From contig CM038728.1 of the NCBI GenBank assembly GCA_021613375.1, forward strand, positions 32,618,907 through 32,682,906: DNA of 64,000 nt. The letters are read 5' to 3'. Below the pieces are notes generated by a model that saw only the letters and a program-made list of their open reading frames with translations, had not been told where the DNA came from and ran no database searches. Source of the DNA: Megaleporinus macrocephalus (lineage: Eukaryota; Chordata; Actinopteri; Characiformes; Anostomidae). Of the stretch, positions 41,701-50,796 are shown in pieces. The position numbers were made by a program, and so were the translations under genes. Numbering within the stretch: the first letter of the stretch is position 1; every line of letters begins with the position of its first letter.

Positions 41701-41738
41701 AGAGAGGCAGGGGCCTGATCTCCAGCACCGCTGGCCAT
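29224..41738 (-). CDS. spata2l: SPATA2/SPATA2L-family PUB-domain protein, complete coding region in 3 exons
   Basis: Minus-strand exons 41400-41738, 31812-32537 and 29224-29787 join in phase 0 at GT/AG introns to give 542 residues (human SPATA2 is about 520, SPATA2L about 424). SPATA2 proteins link the deubiquitinase CYLD, through an N-terminal PUB domain, to HOIP/LUBAC and so tune TNF/NF-kB signalling. The PUB region spans roughly residues 50-190: CVNLFLFPWKKEIRTLK at the exon 1/2 junction, TGHFVYYIKPGLP, LQSVGY and GFELFLARLECEDLLEA (from 164). The acidic, low-complexity middle contains YPDLAFRQKPIF, possibly a PUB-interacting motif; this is inference. A C-terminal cysteine group (CGGC, CRPSQQPVC, TGCASC) may bind zinc, as in SPATA2. 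I favour spata2l because human SPATA2L is also on 16q, like tk2, cklf and bean1; divergent spata2 is the alternative. Intron 1 (8.9 kb) is full of transposons. Confidence 0.82.
30131..31408. repeat. Minisatellite rich in TGTAAACA words, spata2l-like intron 2
   Basis: About 1.28 kb of units of roughly 21-30 bp combining CACCACCACTGTAAACA with CCATCACCA or TCCTCACCA. By eye there are some 45-50 copies of TGTAAACA (or TATAAACA). Both strands stay open for about 450 codons because the units lack stops; I regard neither as a gene. Confidence 0.95.
31525..31755 (-). mobile_element. MITE family A, copy 3
   Basis: CCAAAATGGCAACTTTACAG at the left, CCAAGCTATTTTGGAGCATT in the middle. It sits in intron 2, 57 bp beyond the exon 2 donor. 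Confidence 0.6.
31812..32537 (-). CDS. spata2l: spata2l-like exon 2
   Basis: 242 codons from KFTGHFVYYIKPGLPNL to HRKLQIPEQLE. Acceptor TTTGTAG, donor GTACGA at 31811. Contains the second half of the PUB domain and the acidic linker with YPDLAFRQKPI. Confidence 0.88.
32737..32748 (-). promoter_or_regulatory. CTCF-like motif in spata2l intron 1
   Basis: GCCCCCTGGTGG; the minus strand reads CCACCAGGGGGC, the classic CTCF core. Confidence 0.45.
33060..33310 (-). pseudogene. Decayed partial duplicate of spata2l exon 2
   Basis: Plus-strand words match 31970-32245 of exon 2: TGGACTTAACTTGGGACCAG, AGAGTGCAGCGGCTTATCAT and CCTCCTCTCTCACATGACTA, in the same order and orientation, with indels and substitutions between. 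It has no open frame and lies in intron 1, about 0.5 kb upstream of exon 2. Confidence 0.85.
34000..34218 (+). mobile_element. LINE-type 3' tail
   Basis: Ends with GCTATGACAATAAAACTCTT and the short tandem AATCTTGAATCTTGAAT, the tail typical of L2/Rex-like fish LINEs. No coding part retained. Confidence 0.5.
34219..34440 (+). mobile_element. MITE family A, copy 4
   Basis: Diverged A copy: ACGGACCAAAAGAAACAGTC, TCTGGTTCCATAGACTTGCA. It abuts the LINE tail, and a B-family fragment in inverted orientation follows at 34470-34620. Confidence 0.45.
35003..35229 (+). mobile_element. LINE reverse-transcriptase C-terminal fragment, left part
   Basis: Plus strand reads VVSSYRYLGVHLSDNLTWG, then LYFLRMLRCAGLG and LASFYRCLVESVLCSIINEW, the end of an L2/Rex-like reverse transcriptase, with stops. 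It is interrupted at CATGGAAG by the hAT element and resumes at 37255. Confidence 0.75.
35403..36173 (+). mobile_element. Probable solo LTR nested in the hAT element
   Basis: 771-bp segment beginning TGTGATGGCCCAC and ending CACACCCTGACA (TG...CA), flanked by a perfect 5-bp repeat ATTAC (35398-35402 and 36174-36178). It contains an AATAAA near its right end. No internal retroelement genes are present, so it would be a solo LTR. Confidence 0.6.
36015..36570 (+). repeat. Tandem duplication of the LTR tail
   Basis: CAGTGTCACCCATGTT..GGGGCCATG..TCACACCCTGACA followed by TTACAACAGAAAA occurs at 36018-36188 and again at 36405-36570, with about 220 bp of another repeat between. The second copy has a 10-bp deletion. 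Confidence 0.8.
36311..36328 (-). promoter_or_regulatory. CTCF-like motif carried by a repeat
   Basis: CTGCCATCTAGTGGTCAG; the minus strand reads CTGACCACTAGATGGCAG, close to the CTCF consensus. It is inside repeat sequence shared with 37962-38309. Confidence 0.45.
37255..37650 (+). mobile_element. LINE fragment, right part with 3' tail
   Basis: Continues the LINE after the hAT insertion: LFVPLPSGRSLNTTRLRNSF matches the LPSGRR..TTRLRNSF motif near the LINE ORF end. It finishes with GACAATAAAATCTCCTTGAA and a TCCTTGAA tandem tail. Confidence 0.7.
37962..38309. mobile_element. hAT-type MITE
   Basis: Starts TAGGGCTGTGTATTTGC, and the inverted right end reads TAGGGGTGTAAATATCGG. Flanking 8-mers GTATACAT and ATATACAT match at 7 of 8. 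Contains a CTCF-like CTGCCATCTAGTGGTCAG at 38186-38203. Confidence 0.7.
38550..39170. repeat. Diverged tandem duplication
   Basis: GTGAACCAGCAGCTGT, AGACCACTGCAGTT and GAACTCATATGGGAATT recur in order about 400 bp apart (38580-38720 and 38978-39110). Part of the sequence (TGAATATTCATCAGCT) is also at 34930. Confidence 0.7.
39575..39838. mobile_element. MITE family B, copy 2 with visible terminal inverted repeats
   Basis: Left AAGGGGAACTCCACCAACTC and right CTGGTGGAATTCCCCTTT are inverted matches. The next inner words (AACAAAGTTGTTCAGAGTGG / ACCACTCTGAATCACTCT) also pair. It carries ACAGTGTTGGTGAATGGAAC. Confidence 0.65.
40075..40930. mobile_element. MITE family B, copies 3 and 4
   Basis: Two further B units, at 40075-40230 and 40500-40920. 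The second carries the full internal module from GTGGTGGTGAATGGAACCAG to GGAGGGATACATGCAGGACG. Confidence 0.6.
40942..41135 (-). mobile_element. MITE family A, copy 5
   Basis: AATGGAACCAGAATTTTCTC, CAAGCTATTTTGGAGCATTT and GTCCATTCATCATGAAATTT mark it. It lies 0.27 kb inside spata2l intron 1. Confidence 0.6.
41400..41738 (-). CDS. spata2l: spata2l-like exon 1
   Basis: 113 codons starting MASGAGDQAPASLTDVLDSY, ending CVNLFLFPWKKEIRTLK before donor GTAGGA at 41399. Holds the first half of the PUB domain. The first ATG of the open frame is used. Confidence 0.85.
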
Positions 41739-41960
41739 GATGGAGGTCAGATGGAGCTGAAGGCTTCAGAAGAGGAACCGAAAGCATGCAGATGCGCAGG
41801 TAGGGCTTAGCCGCCCATGCGGAAGGAGAGACGACGCGCTGGAACGCATCAGCCGGCCAGTGCTGGCGGTCTGCCGGGGCAGTCCAGGCTGCTGGCTCGG
41901 TCAGCTAGACAAGATCAGGTCCAGACTTAAGCTCCTCTGGACGCTTTTAATTTCAGCCGA
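41739..41960 (-). promoter_or_regulatory. 5' UTR/promoter region of the spata2l-like gene
   Basis: GC-rich, CpG-containing sequence (for example GACGACGCGCTGGAACGC) directly upstream of the start codon. No TATA box is evident. Confidence 0.4.
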
Positions 41961-42060
41961 ATGCCTGTGTTGTGTTTCCTGTGTCGAGTGAACAGCCTTC
42001 AGATTAAACAGTGACACCTAGAGGAGACTGTTTTCTCTGAACGGCCTTAACAGCTCTTAG

Positions 42061-43228
42061 CCACTAGATGGCGCAGCGAGCATGAGCGTTAATTGTACTG
42101 CGCAGAACTACGCCATCTGGTGGCCACCCGCGTTCATTTCCACCACATCTCTTTCTTTCTTTTTGTTTTCTTTCAGAAAATTATTCAAACATTGAATGCG
42201 GAACTTTGCCATCTTATTAAAATGTGTACTTAAATAACAGCTGAGGTCTAAACAGAGTTATTTCTCTGACCTGCGTTAGCAGCTCGTTTCCACCAGATGA
42301 TGAGCGTTAACTGTAATGCGCAGAACTACGCTATCTGGTGGCCACCCGCGTTCATTTCACCATATCTCTTTCTTTCTTTTCGTTTTCTTTTAGAAAATTA
42401 TTCAAACATTGAATATGGAACTTCTCCATCTTATTAAACAAATTACTTAAATTAACAGCTGAGGTCTAAACAGAGTTATTCGCGACTGCTGTTCTAGATA
42501 CAGTCAGAACTGTTTACAGTGGTGGTAAATGGAACCTCTATCTCTAAAAGCTCCGTCACAAACAGTTATTACAGTAGATAGTTATAAATACACTGCCTGA
42601 TGTCTGAATCGCTGTTTATGATAAATTTAAGAAGATTTTGGCCTTAAAATCATGGTGGAGGGATACATATAGGACGCTAATTATTTTTCTCTGACCTGCG
42701 TTAGCAGCTCGTTTCCACCAGATGGCGCAGCGAGCATGAGCGTTAACTGTAATGCGCAGAACTACGCCATCTAGTGGCCACCCGCGTTCATTTCCACCAC
42801 AGCTTTTTATTTCTTTTCGTTTTCTTTTAGGAAATGATTCAAACGTTGAATGGGAACTTCACATACTCCTAAAAACTCTACTTAAATGAACAGCTGAGAT
42901 CTAAACAGAGTGATTCGAGGGAAACTGCTGTTCTAGATACTGTTAGAACTGTTCACAGTGGTGGTGAATTAAACCAGACGTCTACTCTGAAAGCTTCCTC
43001 AAAGAAAGTTATTACAGTAGATGTTATAAATACATTATCTGATGTCTGAAACGCGGTTTATGAAAGGTTTAAGAAGATTTTGGCCTTAAAATGCAGTCAT
43101 GGTGAAGGAATACATGCAGGACGCTGTTTCTCCTCTCGGACCTGCGTTAGCAGCTTTTACCCACCAGATGGCGCAGCGAGCATGAGCGTTAATAGTAATG
43201 CGCAGAACTACGCCATCTGGTGGCCACC
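42061..43228. promoter_or_regulatory. Array of four modules with inverted pairs of CTCF-like motifs
   Basis: Each module has a forward CCACCAGATGGCGCAGC-type motif and, about 33 bp on, an inverted CGCCATCTGGTGGCC-type motif. Forward copies: 42061, 42290 (core deleted after CCACCAGATG), 42715 and 43161. Inverted copies: 42111, 42330 (one mismatch), 42765 and 43211. Modules are separated by family B MITE pieces and a T/C-rich TTCTTTCTTTT-type tract. The array begins about 0.3 kb upstream of spata2l exon 1. Sequence match only; binding is not shown. Confidence 0.6.
42410..43140. mobile_element. MITE family B, copies 5 and 6, interleaved with the CTCF-like modules
   Basis: Two partial B units (42420-42680 and 42850-43140) share GTCTAAACAGAG, GCTGTTCTAGATAC and GGAGGGATACATATAGG-type words and stop at the same place where each CTCF-like module begins. 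The compound unit has therefore been tandemly duplicated. Confidence 0.65.
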
Positions 43229-43399
43229 CGCATTCATTTCCCCAACAGCGGTGGTGGTGGGAGGATGAATATCTTTTCTGTATTTTTTAACGCTGTTCCT
43301 GGCTGAGGGATACACACATAGAGGGCGTTGTGAGGCAAACTAGGCCCTAAACATTATAATCAAACATCATTCAATAGTTTTAAAAGCCGGGCTGCTATA

Positions 43400-43680
43400 G
43401 CCAAACCTTTGGTCACTCGTGTCAATGCCAAACATCAGTTGCAATAGTGCAAGGAGTGCAAATCTTGGTCTGTGGACAATGTGAAACATGTATTGTTCTC
43501 TGATGATCCACCTTTACTGTTTTCCCCACATCCGGGAGAGTTACGGTGTGGAGAACCCCCAAAGAAGCAGACCACCCAGACTGTTGCATGCCCAGAGTGA
43601 AGCACGGGGGTGGATCAGTGATGGTTTGGGCTGAAACCAGGTGTTTCAGTTTCATTGTCCAACCCTTGTATATGACATGT
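43400..43680 (+). mobile_element. Fossil Tc1/mariner-type transposase fragment
   Basis: Plus-strand frames give CMPRVKHGGGSVMVWAE near 43587-43637, matching the conserved KHGGGSVMVWG block of Tc1-like transposases. Stops and frame shifts surround it. Confidence 0.6.
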
Positions 43681-44087
43681 ATTTAAAACACATAAAAGGT
43701 CTTTTATAGTCAAATAATAAGTCTCATGTCTTTATTTTTAAGAATATACAGAGTAGGAAAAAAACAGAAGCTCTAATAGAAAAACACAGAGCAGTGAAGT
43801 TCAGACTGTGGAGCACAGCAGAGTCAGAAACAGCACATTTACTACAAAAAAACAGTACAAAAAACTCACAATGCTACACACAGGAGAGTAAAATAAACTC
43901 AACTGAGCTGTGATCGGAGTGATTTGTGTAATCGCATCACACATCACACTCATTTTGATCTTTTCTCGATGCTACAGTTGTGTGGTTACAGCAGACGTTA
44001 CCATAGAATTATAGTATTTTGGTGTAGCCTGACTAAATGCAGCAGTTTAATTTCTCTCCAGCGAAGATACAGCATGTAACACTTTAA

Positions 44088-44878
44088 AGGGCCCATATCA
44101 TAAAAAACCTAAAATATATAACTTCACTCCATGCGGTCTATATATGAAAACTACCTCTCAAAACAAAAAACCCAATTTTTAATTCATTGTTTTTGTTGTG
44201 TCACAAAAACACCCCTCTTTTAACATATATAAAGATACTTAGCTTGCAGCAGTTTAGCCCCGCCCATTCAAGCTGAGCTTACAGCCAACTCTAGAAATAT
44301 TGGCACCATTGCAGTTTACTATATATCGTCACTGTCCAAACAAATACAGATTTTTCCAAAATGGCAACTTTACAGTAGAGGACAAAAACCTTCTTCATTT
44401 CTAATGTAGGTCAATGGAACCAGAAATCTTTCCAAGCTATTTTGGAGCATTTCTATTGGTCCATTCATCATGAAATTGTCACACAATGTAAACGGCAGCT
44501 GTGGTGTTCAAATGGTGCAGAAAAATAAATAATGGACAAAAATGAAGATATATGGTATTTCTTTGGACAGTGATGATAGAAAACCAAGAAAATGTGTGTA
44601 TTGATTTTGCTTGTAGTGTGTAGCAACTTTATTTAACCCTTTATTTAAGTCGTATTTCAACAAGCCCTGTATTTTGAGACACAACCAATCAAAACAGAGC
44701 TGATTTACATACATCAGTCTTGAAGGCACTGTAACACAAACAGCCTGTTTACCTCTATGGGATACAGAAAGGTGTGAAAATGAATTAGTGCTTATTTTGG
44801 TTCATAAAACCACCCAAATAAATAATAATAATAATAATCATAATATGAAATACAAGAAGAGTGTAGGATATGGGCCCT
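44088..44878. mobile_element. TTAA-flanked MITE (Kolobok/piggyBac-like)
   Basis: Perfect terminal inverted repeats AGGGCCCATATC / GATATGGGCCCT are flanked on both sides by TTAA (44084-44087 and 44879-44882). About 0.79 kb with no transposase frame. A family A MITE (44340-44575) is nested inside. Confidence 0.8.
44340..44575 (-). mobile_element. MITE family A, copy 6
   Basis: Nested in the TTAA-flanked element. Contains CCAAAATGGCAACTTTACAG and CAAGCTATTTTGGAGCATTT. Confidence 0.65.
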
Positions 44879-45240
44879 TTAACTTTGGCAGTTTTCTATC
44901 TGGATGATGAGAACACAGAGGAGAACAAGGAGGCGGAGTGATACAGAGTCTCTGGAATTATCTTCAAGTAATGAAGCTACATCAGAACATCAGCTGGGAG
45001 TTGTTCACTTGTATAGGCAGTGACAAGAAAATATTCCATAATGTTTAAATATGATTTTAGATAGAACTCAGTCTGAATAAATAATGATTAATAATTCACC
45101 TCGGATTAAACCTGCTCAGACACAGAAAAACTGTCGCACATCTAATGCGTTCCCCGTGTGGGTTTACAGTAAACACACTGCAGCAGAAACACCTTAATCA
45201 ACCTCTCAGTTAAACGGTTACCAACACCGGCACAGAGAGA

Positions 45241-45855
45241 AATACTCACCGGCCACTTTATCAGAAACACCCACCTTGTGCTGTCACTAAGTGGCCACTT
45301 TATTAAAAATACCCACCTTGTGCTTCCACTAACTGGCCACTTTATTAGAAACACCCACCTTGTATTTCCACTAACTGGCCACTTTATCAGAAACACCAAC
45401 CTTGTGCTTCCACTAACTGGCCAATTTATTACAAACACCCACCTTGTGCTGTCACTAAGTGGCCACTTTATTAGAAACACCCACCTTGCGCTTCCACCAA
45501 CTGGCCACTTTATTAGAAACACCCACCTTGTGCTTCCACTAACTGGCCACTTTATTAGAAACACCCACCTTGTGCTTTCACTAACTGCCCACTTTATTAA
45601 AAACACCCACCTTCTACTTCCACTAAGTGGCCACTTTATTAGAAACACCCACCTTGTACTTCCACTAACTGGCCACTTCATTAGAAACACCCACCTTGGA
45701 CTTCCACTAACTGGCCACTTTATTAGAAACACACACCTTGCGCTTCCACTAACTGGCCACTTTATTAGAAACACACACCTTGTGCTTCCACTAACTGGCC
45801 ACTTTATCAGAAACACCCACCTTGTGCTTCCACTAACTGGCCACTTTGTGCTTTC
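45241..45855. repeat. 42-bp minisatellite
   Basis: About 14 units containing CTGGCCACTTTATTAGAAAC and ACCCACCTTGTGCTTCCACT. Because 42 is a multiple of three and the unit lacks stops, both strands show long repetitive open frames (195 and 224 codons) that I do not accept as genes. Confidence 0.95.
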
Positions 45856-46199
45856 ACTTAATTAATTGAAACACCTATTTATGTGGTGATCCATTCTAAC
45901 AGCTTTTCACAGTGAAGATCTTGAAGATCTTGAAGATAAGAAGTCAGGATAAAAAACACCAGCATGAGTTCTGACCTGCTGCTCTGTAGGCTAATAATCA
46001 TAGCAGCATTTCTAACAGCACACATATGAGTGGACTCCACTGGACTACAGCGTAACAGTGAGGAGCACTGACCAGAGAGCACGGACAGACCAAACAGACC
46101 AAACAGAGAAACAATGGCATTTTGGAAGCAGAAGATTCTTATAACCCATCAGGCTGGAACTGACTGCTTTACATACACAAGCTGGCTAGTGCATCCTCG

Positions 46200-46705
46200 T
46201 TTCCAGATGAGTTAGGATGCTGTACACACTGTGACATGAACAGAATGTAAAGATCTTCAGACCCTCAGACGATTCTACAGTGAAATCACTGCATGGACTC
46301 AGGAACACTTCCCAACCCCATCAACACAGTTCATCACTGCTGCACACTTGTTAAAACTATACCAGAGAAAGAAGAAACCAGATACAAACAGACCCAAAAA
46401 CAGCGCCGCCGCCTTCTCTGGGCCCTGTTTAGTTAAGATTCAATGAGTCAATGAGGAGACGTGGACCTGCACATCATCAGTGAAGCTCCATTAATGCTGA
46501 ACAGTATATACAAGCATCATATGCTGCATCCAGACGATGAACCGCATTCTGTATGGCTCTATAGTGAAACAGTCCGGGTGCTTGATATGTTGTATTCGTA
46601 ATATTTGCCATAAAATATATGGTTTTAATGATTTGCACATCATTGTTTTTGTTTACAATCTGTACAGCATCCCAACTTTTTTGGAAAGAGGTTGTAAAAA
46701 GAAAT
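46200..46705 (+). mobile_element. Fossil Tc1-like transposon, 3' half
   Basis: Related to the copy at 58285-59990: CTTCTCTGGGCC, CATTAATGCTGAACAGTAT and CATGGACTCAGGAACACTTC are transposase-derived words. The right end holds CAACTTTTTTGGAAAGAGGT then TGTA, the usual terminus. Coding is lost. Confidence 0.55.
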
Positions 46706-46729
46706 ACTTTATATAGAATTAGGCAAATC

Positions 46730-47440
46730 CATCAGTTATATTAATGATAGAGTTATGGTATAACATCTTAACATACACAATAAATGTATTCGTCTTATAA
46801 TGACTGTATTATGTACTTTGGTAAAGTGGTTAAAATGTTTCTGCCCAAGCCCTTTCTGACAGTCTATTTGCTCTTTTTTATGGAAGTTGGCTTCTTGTTT
46901 TTTTTTTTTTACACGTCTGCATGACTGCATCACATTAAAAAAAAAACAAATATTTAAAACAATGATCTCAGAGTGATTTATCATTCCTCAGTAAAAAAAA
47001 CCACCAAAATAATCACAGTGAGTTCAACTGAATAAACAGTATACACACTAAATAAATAAACATAGAAGATCAATATAAACAGTTTTCATGGTTATCCATG
47101 GTTTCTAATCTCTCTACCTTAAGTAAGATAACAATTTAATCAATAAAACTTACAAAACATCAGCGAAAGTCTTTTTTTCCCCTTTCAGGTAACAAAAAAG
47201 AAGTTCAGACCAGCCCCAAAATGTTTCTCCGCCAACATAAATAAGTGCCATTGGCTGGAAAGCAGGGAGGGAAAGGGTTAACTGGCCTTATTTAACACTA
47301 CTGCAGTTTCAACATCATGTTAAAACTGATGATCACGTACGGTTCTGGTTTTTCGCTACACGTTTTGAAGTAAAAAAAAATTAAAAGTATATAAAAGTTG
47401 GATGAGTAAACCAACTAGTTTGTTCCCAACTTTTAAAAAA
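46730..47440. other. Intergenic stretch with nothing recognised
   Basis: AT-rich with A and T homopolymers; no family-like open frame. Confidence 0.4.
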
Positions 47441-47444
47441 ATCT

Positions 47445-47900
47445 ATATAATTAAATAGTTAAAATCTAAACAGAACTTTTAGAGTGGTTTGGAGGAAAAC
47501 CACTCTGTTCTAATTGTTTACAGTGGAGGTGAATGGAACCAGACGTCCACCTCTAAAAGCTCCTCACAGAAAGTTATTACAGTAGATGTTATAAATACAC
47601 TGTCTGATGTCTGAGACGCTGTTTATGATAGTTTAGAGAAGATCTCAGTCTTAAACTCCATTTATGGTGGAGGGATACATGCAGGATGCTGTGAGGTTCA
47701 AATAGTCCCTAAAGAAAATATATTAGCTACACGTGTAGCTTCACTGATGGGTTTCATAGTAAATACAATGTGTATATTTGTGTTGTAGACATGAAGACCC
47801 CTGATTCCCATCACTCGCACTGTAAACACCATCAAAACCCACTCAGAATCTCTGTTTACACCTCAAAACTGAATTATTCTGAACCTGAAAAGTTTGAGTT
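47445..47900. mobile_element. MITE family B, copy 7, with a single seed unit of the intron-2 minisatellite
   Basis: Left part carries GGTGAATGGAACCAGACGTC and GGAGGGATACATGCAGGATG. The right part has CACTGTAAACACCATCAAAA then ACCCACTCAGAATCTC, essentially one unit of the 30131-31408 array. Confidence 0.6.
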
Positions 47901-47987
47901 CCTCGTTAATCTAGTTTGGCTACTCTGCATCAGTACTATTTACTACATGCTTGTTATTTCAAATTCCTGCTAGAAAAACCAGACTAG

Positions 47988-49375
47988 ACCAGCATGACTG
48001 GTCACCAGGAACACCAGCATATGTTGTGTTCTGATACTGGTCAACCAGCTAAACCAGCATCAGACCAGCACTACACTAGCATCAGACAGCACTATCAGAC
48101 CTGCACTATACTAGCACTATACAAGCATCAGACCAGCACTACACCAGCATCAGACAGCACTATACAAGCATTGGACCAGCACTATACCAGAATCAGACAG
48201 CATTATCAGACATGCACTATACTATCACTAAATAAGCATCAGACCAGCACTATACCAGCCACAGACCAGCACTATACCAGCATCAGGCTATCACTATACC
48301 AGCACCAGGCTAACACTATACCAGCATCAGACCAGCACTATACCAGCATCAGACCTGTACTATAATAGCACTATACCAGCCACAGACCAGCACTATACCA
48401 GCATCAGGCTATCACTATACCAGCACCAGGCTAACACTATACCAGCATCAGACCAGCACTATACCAGCATCAGACCTGTACTATAATAGCACTATACCAG
48501 CCACAGACCAGCACTATACCAGCATCAGGCTATCACTATACCAGCACCAGGCTAACACTATACCAGCATCAGACCAGCACTATACCAGCATCAGACCAGC
48601 ACTATACCAGCATCAGACCTGTACTATAATAGCACTATACCAGCCACAGACCAGCACTATACCAGCATCAGGCTATCACTATACCAGCACCAGGCTAACA
48701 CTATACCAGCACCAGGCTAACACTATACCAGCATCAGACCAGCACTATACCAGCATCAGACCTGTACTATAATAGCACTATACCAGCCACAGACCAGCAC
48801 TATACCAGCATCAGGCTATCACTATACCAGCATCAGGCTATCACTATACCAGCACCAGGCTAACACTATACCAGCATCAGACCAGCACTATACCAGCATC
48901 AGACCTGTACTATAATAGCACTATACCAGCCACAGACCAGCACTATACCAGCATCAGGCTATCACTATACCAGCACCAGGCTAACACTATACCAGCATCA
49001 GACCAGCATCAGACCAGCACTATACCAGCATCAGACCTGTACTATAATAGCACTATACCAGCATCAGACAGCACTATACTAGTGTCAGATCAGCGCGATA
49101 CCAGCACCAGACCGGTATTAGACAAGCCCCAGACCAGCTCTATACCAGTATCAGACCAATATTATACCATCACCAGACCAGCACTATACCAGCATTAGAC
49201 CAGCATCAGACTAGCATCAGACCAGCACTATACCAGCATCAGACCAGCTCTATACCAGTATCAGACCAGCATCAGACCAGTATCAGACCAGCACTATACC
49301 AGCATCAGACCATCACCAGACCAGCACTATAAGAGCACTATACCAGCACCAGACCAGCACTGTTCCATTCTAAAC
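47988..49375. repeat. Minisatellite with higher-order structure, block 1
   Basis: Basic unit near 21-22 bp, ACCAGCACTATACCAGCATC and variants. At 48350-49080 a compound unit of about 121-145 bp recurs, marked by CAGACCTGTACTATAATAGC (starts near 48351, 48472, 48614, 48756, 48900 and 49032). Length differences are extra basic units. Confidence 0.93.
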
Positions 49376-49496
49376 CAGAACTGAATGCATACGTCTCTGT
49401 GCTGGTCATCCAGCAATGATTAGTTAGCAGTTTCATTAGATTTGAGGTTTGAGGGCACAGAGTATCAGAGCTTATCAAATCAAGCTATTTGATGAT

Positions 49497-49735
49497 TGGC
49501 ATATCGTCCCTGTCCAAATAAAAACAAGTACCTCCAAAATAGTAACTTTACAGGAGAGAACTAAATAATTCTTTACTTTTAATGTAATGTAAAGACGTTT
49601 TACTCCGAGTGAATTTGGAGCCTTTCTATCGGTCCATTCATTATAAAATCTATGAAGCGCAGCCGTAGAGTTCGAATGATATGAAAACTGAAAATCAACA
49701 AACATGGAGATACAGGTTTTACTTTGGACAGCTAC
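49497..49735 (-). mobile_element. MITE family A, copy 7
   Basis: Lies in the gap between the two blocks of the ACCAGCACTATACC minisatellite. Contains CTCCAAAATAGTAACTTTAC and ATCGGTCCATTCATTATAAA. Confidence 0.5.
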
Positions 49736-49929
49736 AAAATGAGACATGCTAATTTTAAAGCAGCTAACTAGTTTTATCTGGACGTCTGCTAACAGTAGTG
49801 TGTCCTTGATTATAAACCTCATATCCAAGATACTGACACAGGTTTAAACCATTATCAGTAACTGATTAGCTATATGCTAAATGTTGATGCTAATAAGCTT
49901 CGAATAATCCTTAGCTACATTAGCCTTGT

Positions 49930-50288
49930 AGCTCCAGCATCAGACCAGCACTATATGAGCACTATACCAGCACCAGAGCAGCTTTATACCAACATCAGAC
50001 CAGCACTATACCAGCACCAGACCAGCACTATACCAGCACCAGACCAGCACTATACCAGCACCAGACCAGCACTATACCAGCACCAGACCAGCACTATACC
50101 AGCACCAGGCCAGCACTATACGAGCACTATACCAGCACCAGACCAGCTCTATACCAAAATTAGACCAGCACTATACCAGCACCAGACCAGCACCAGACCA
50201 GCACTATACCAGCATCAGACCAGCACCAGACCAGCACTATACGAGCACTATACCAGCACCAGACCAGCACTATACCAGCATCAAAATG
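49930..50288. repeat. Minisatellite, block 2
   Basis: Same basic unit as block 1 (ACCAGCACTATACCAGCACC), with cleaner units, 0.55 kb from block 1. Confidence 0.93.
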
Positions 50289-50377
50289 TGCTAACACCAA
50301 AATGTGTTGGCGTCTTGAGTTTCTGTTAAGCAGGTTAGCAAAAAGGCTACATACACAAACAACACTGACATCCACCA

Positions 50378-50796
50378 TAAAGAGGAATTCAAAATCTTCA
50401 TCCCTAATTTAGTGTTTGAGATGTAAACAGAGTGATTGAGCGTTGATTTAGTGTAAAACGGTTCATATGCTGTTTACAGTGGTGTTGATAGGAACCAGGG
50501 GTCACCATGTCTGCACAAACATACTTATTTACTATCAAACTCACCAGTGAACCTACTTGTGAGTGTTTATATGGAATGATGAAGCTAGAAAATCTCAGTA
50601 TGGGGACTATTTTACTTTCTGTGAAGAACGTCTGGTTCGATTCACCACCTCTGACAACAACTCTGACAAGTTCTGGAGAAACTTACAAAGCCAAATTTAC
50701 AGCAAGCCAAACTCACTCTAGAGAAAACTTACCAAGCCAAACTCACTCCAAACCACTCTGAAAGACTTTTTAAACAAATGTGTGGAATTCCCTCTT
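50378..50796. mobile_element. MITE family B, copy 8
   Basis: Ends AAAGAGGAATTC and GAATTCCCTCTTT are inverted repeats; the inner GTAAACAGAGTGATTGAG and CAAACCACTCTGAAAGAC continue the family pattern. Confidence 0.6.

Noticed and set aside
45142..45865. Open frames of 195 (plus) and 224 (minus) codons
   Set aside because: Direct product of a 42-bp tandem repeat whose length is divisible by three; the non-repeat ends show no protein family.
49874..50329. Plus-strand open frame of 151 codons (YQHQTSTIPAPD-type repeats)
   Set aside because: Repeat-driven frame in the ACCAGCACTATACC minisatellite.
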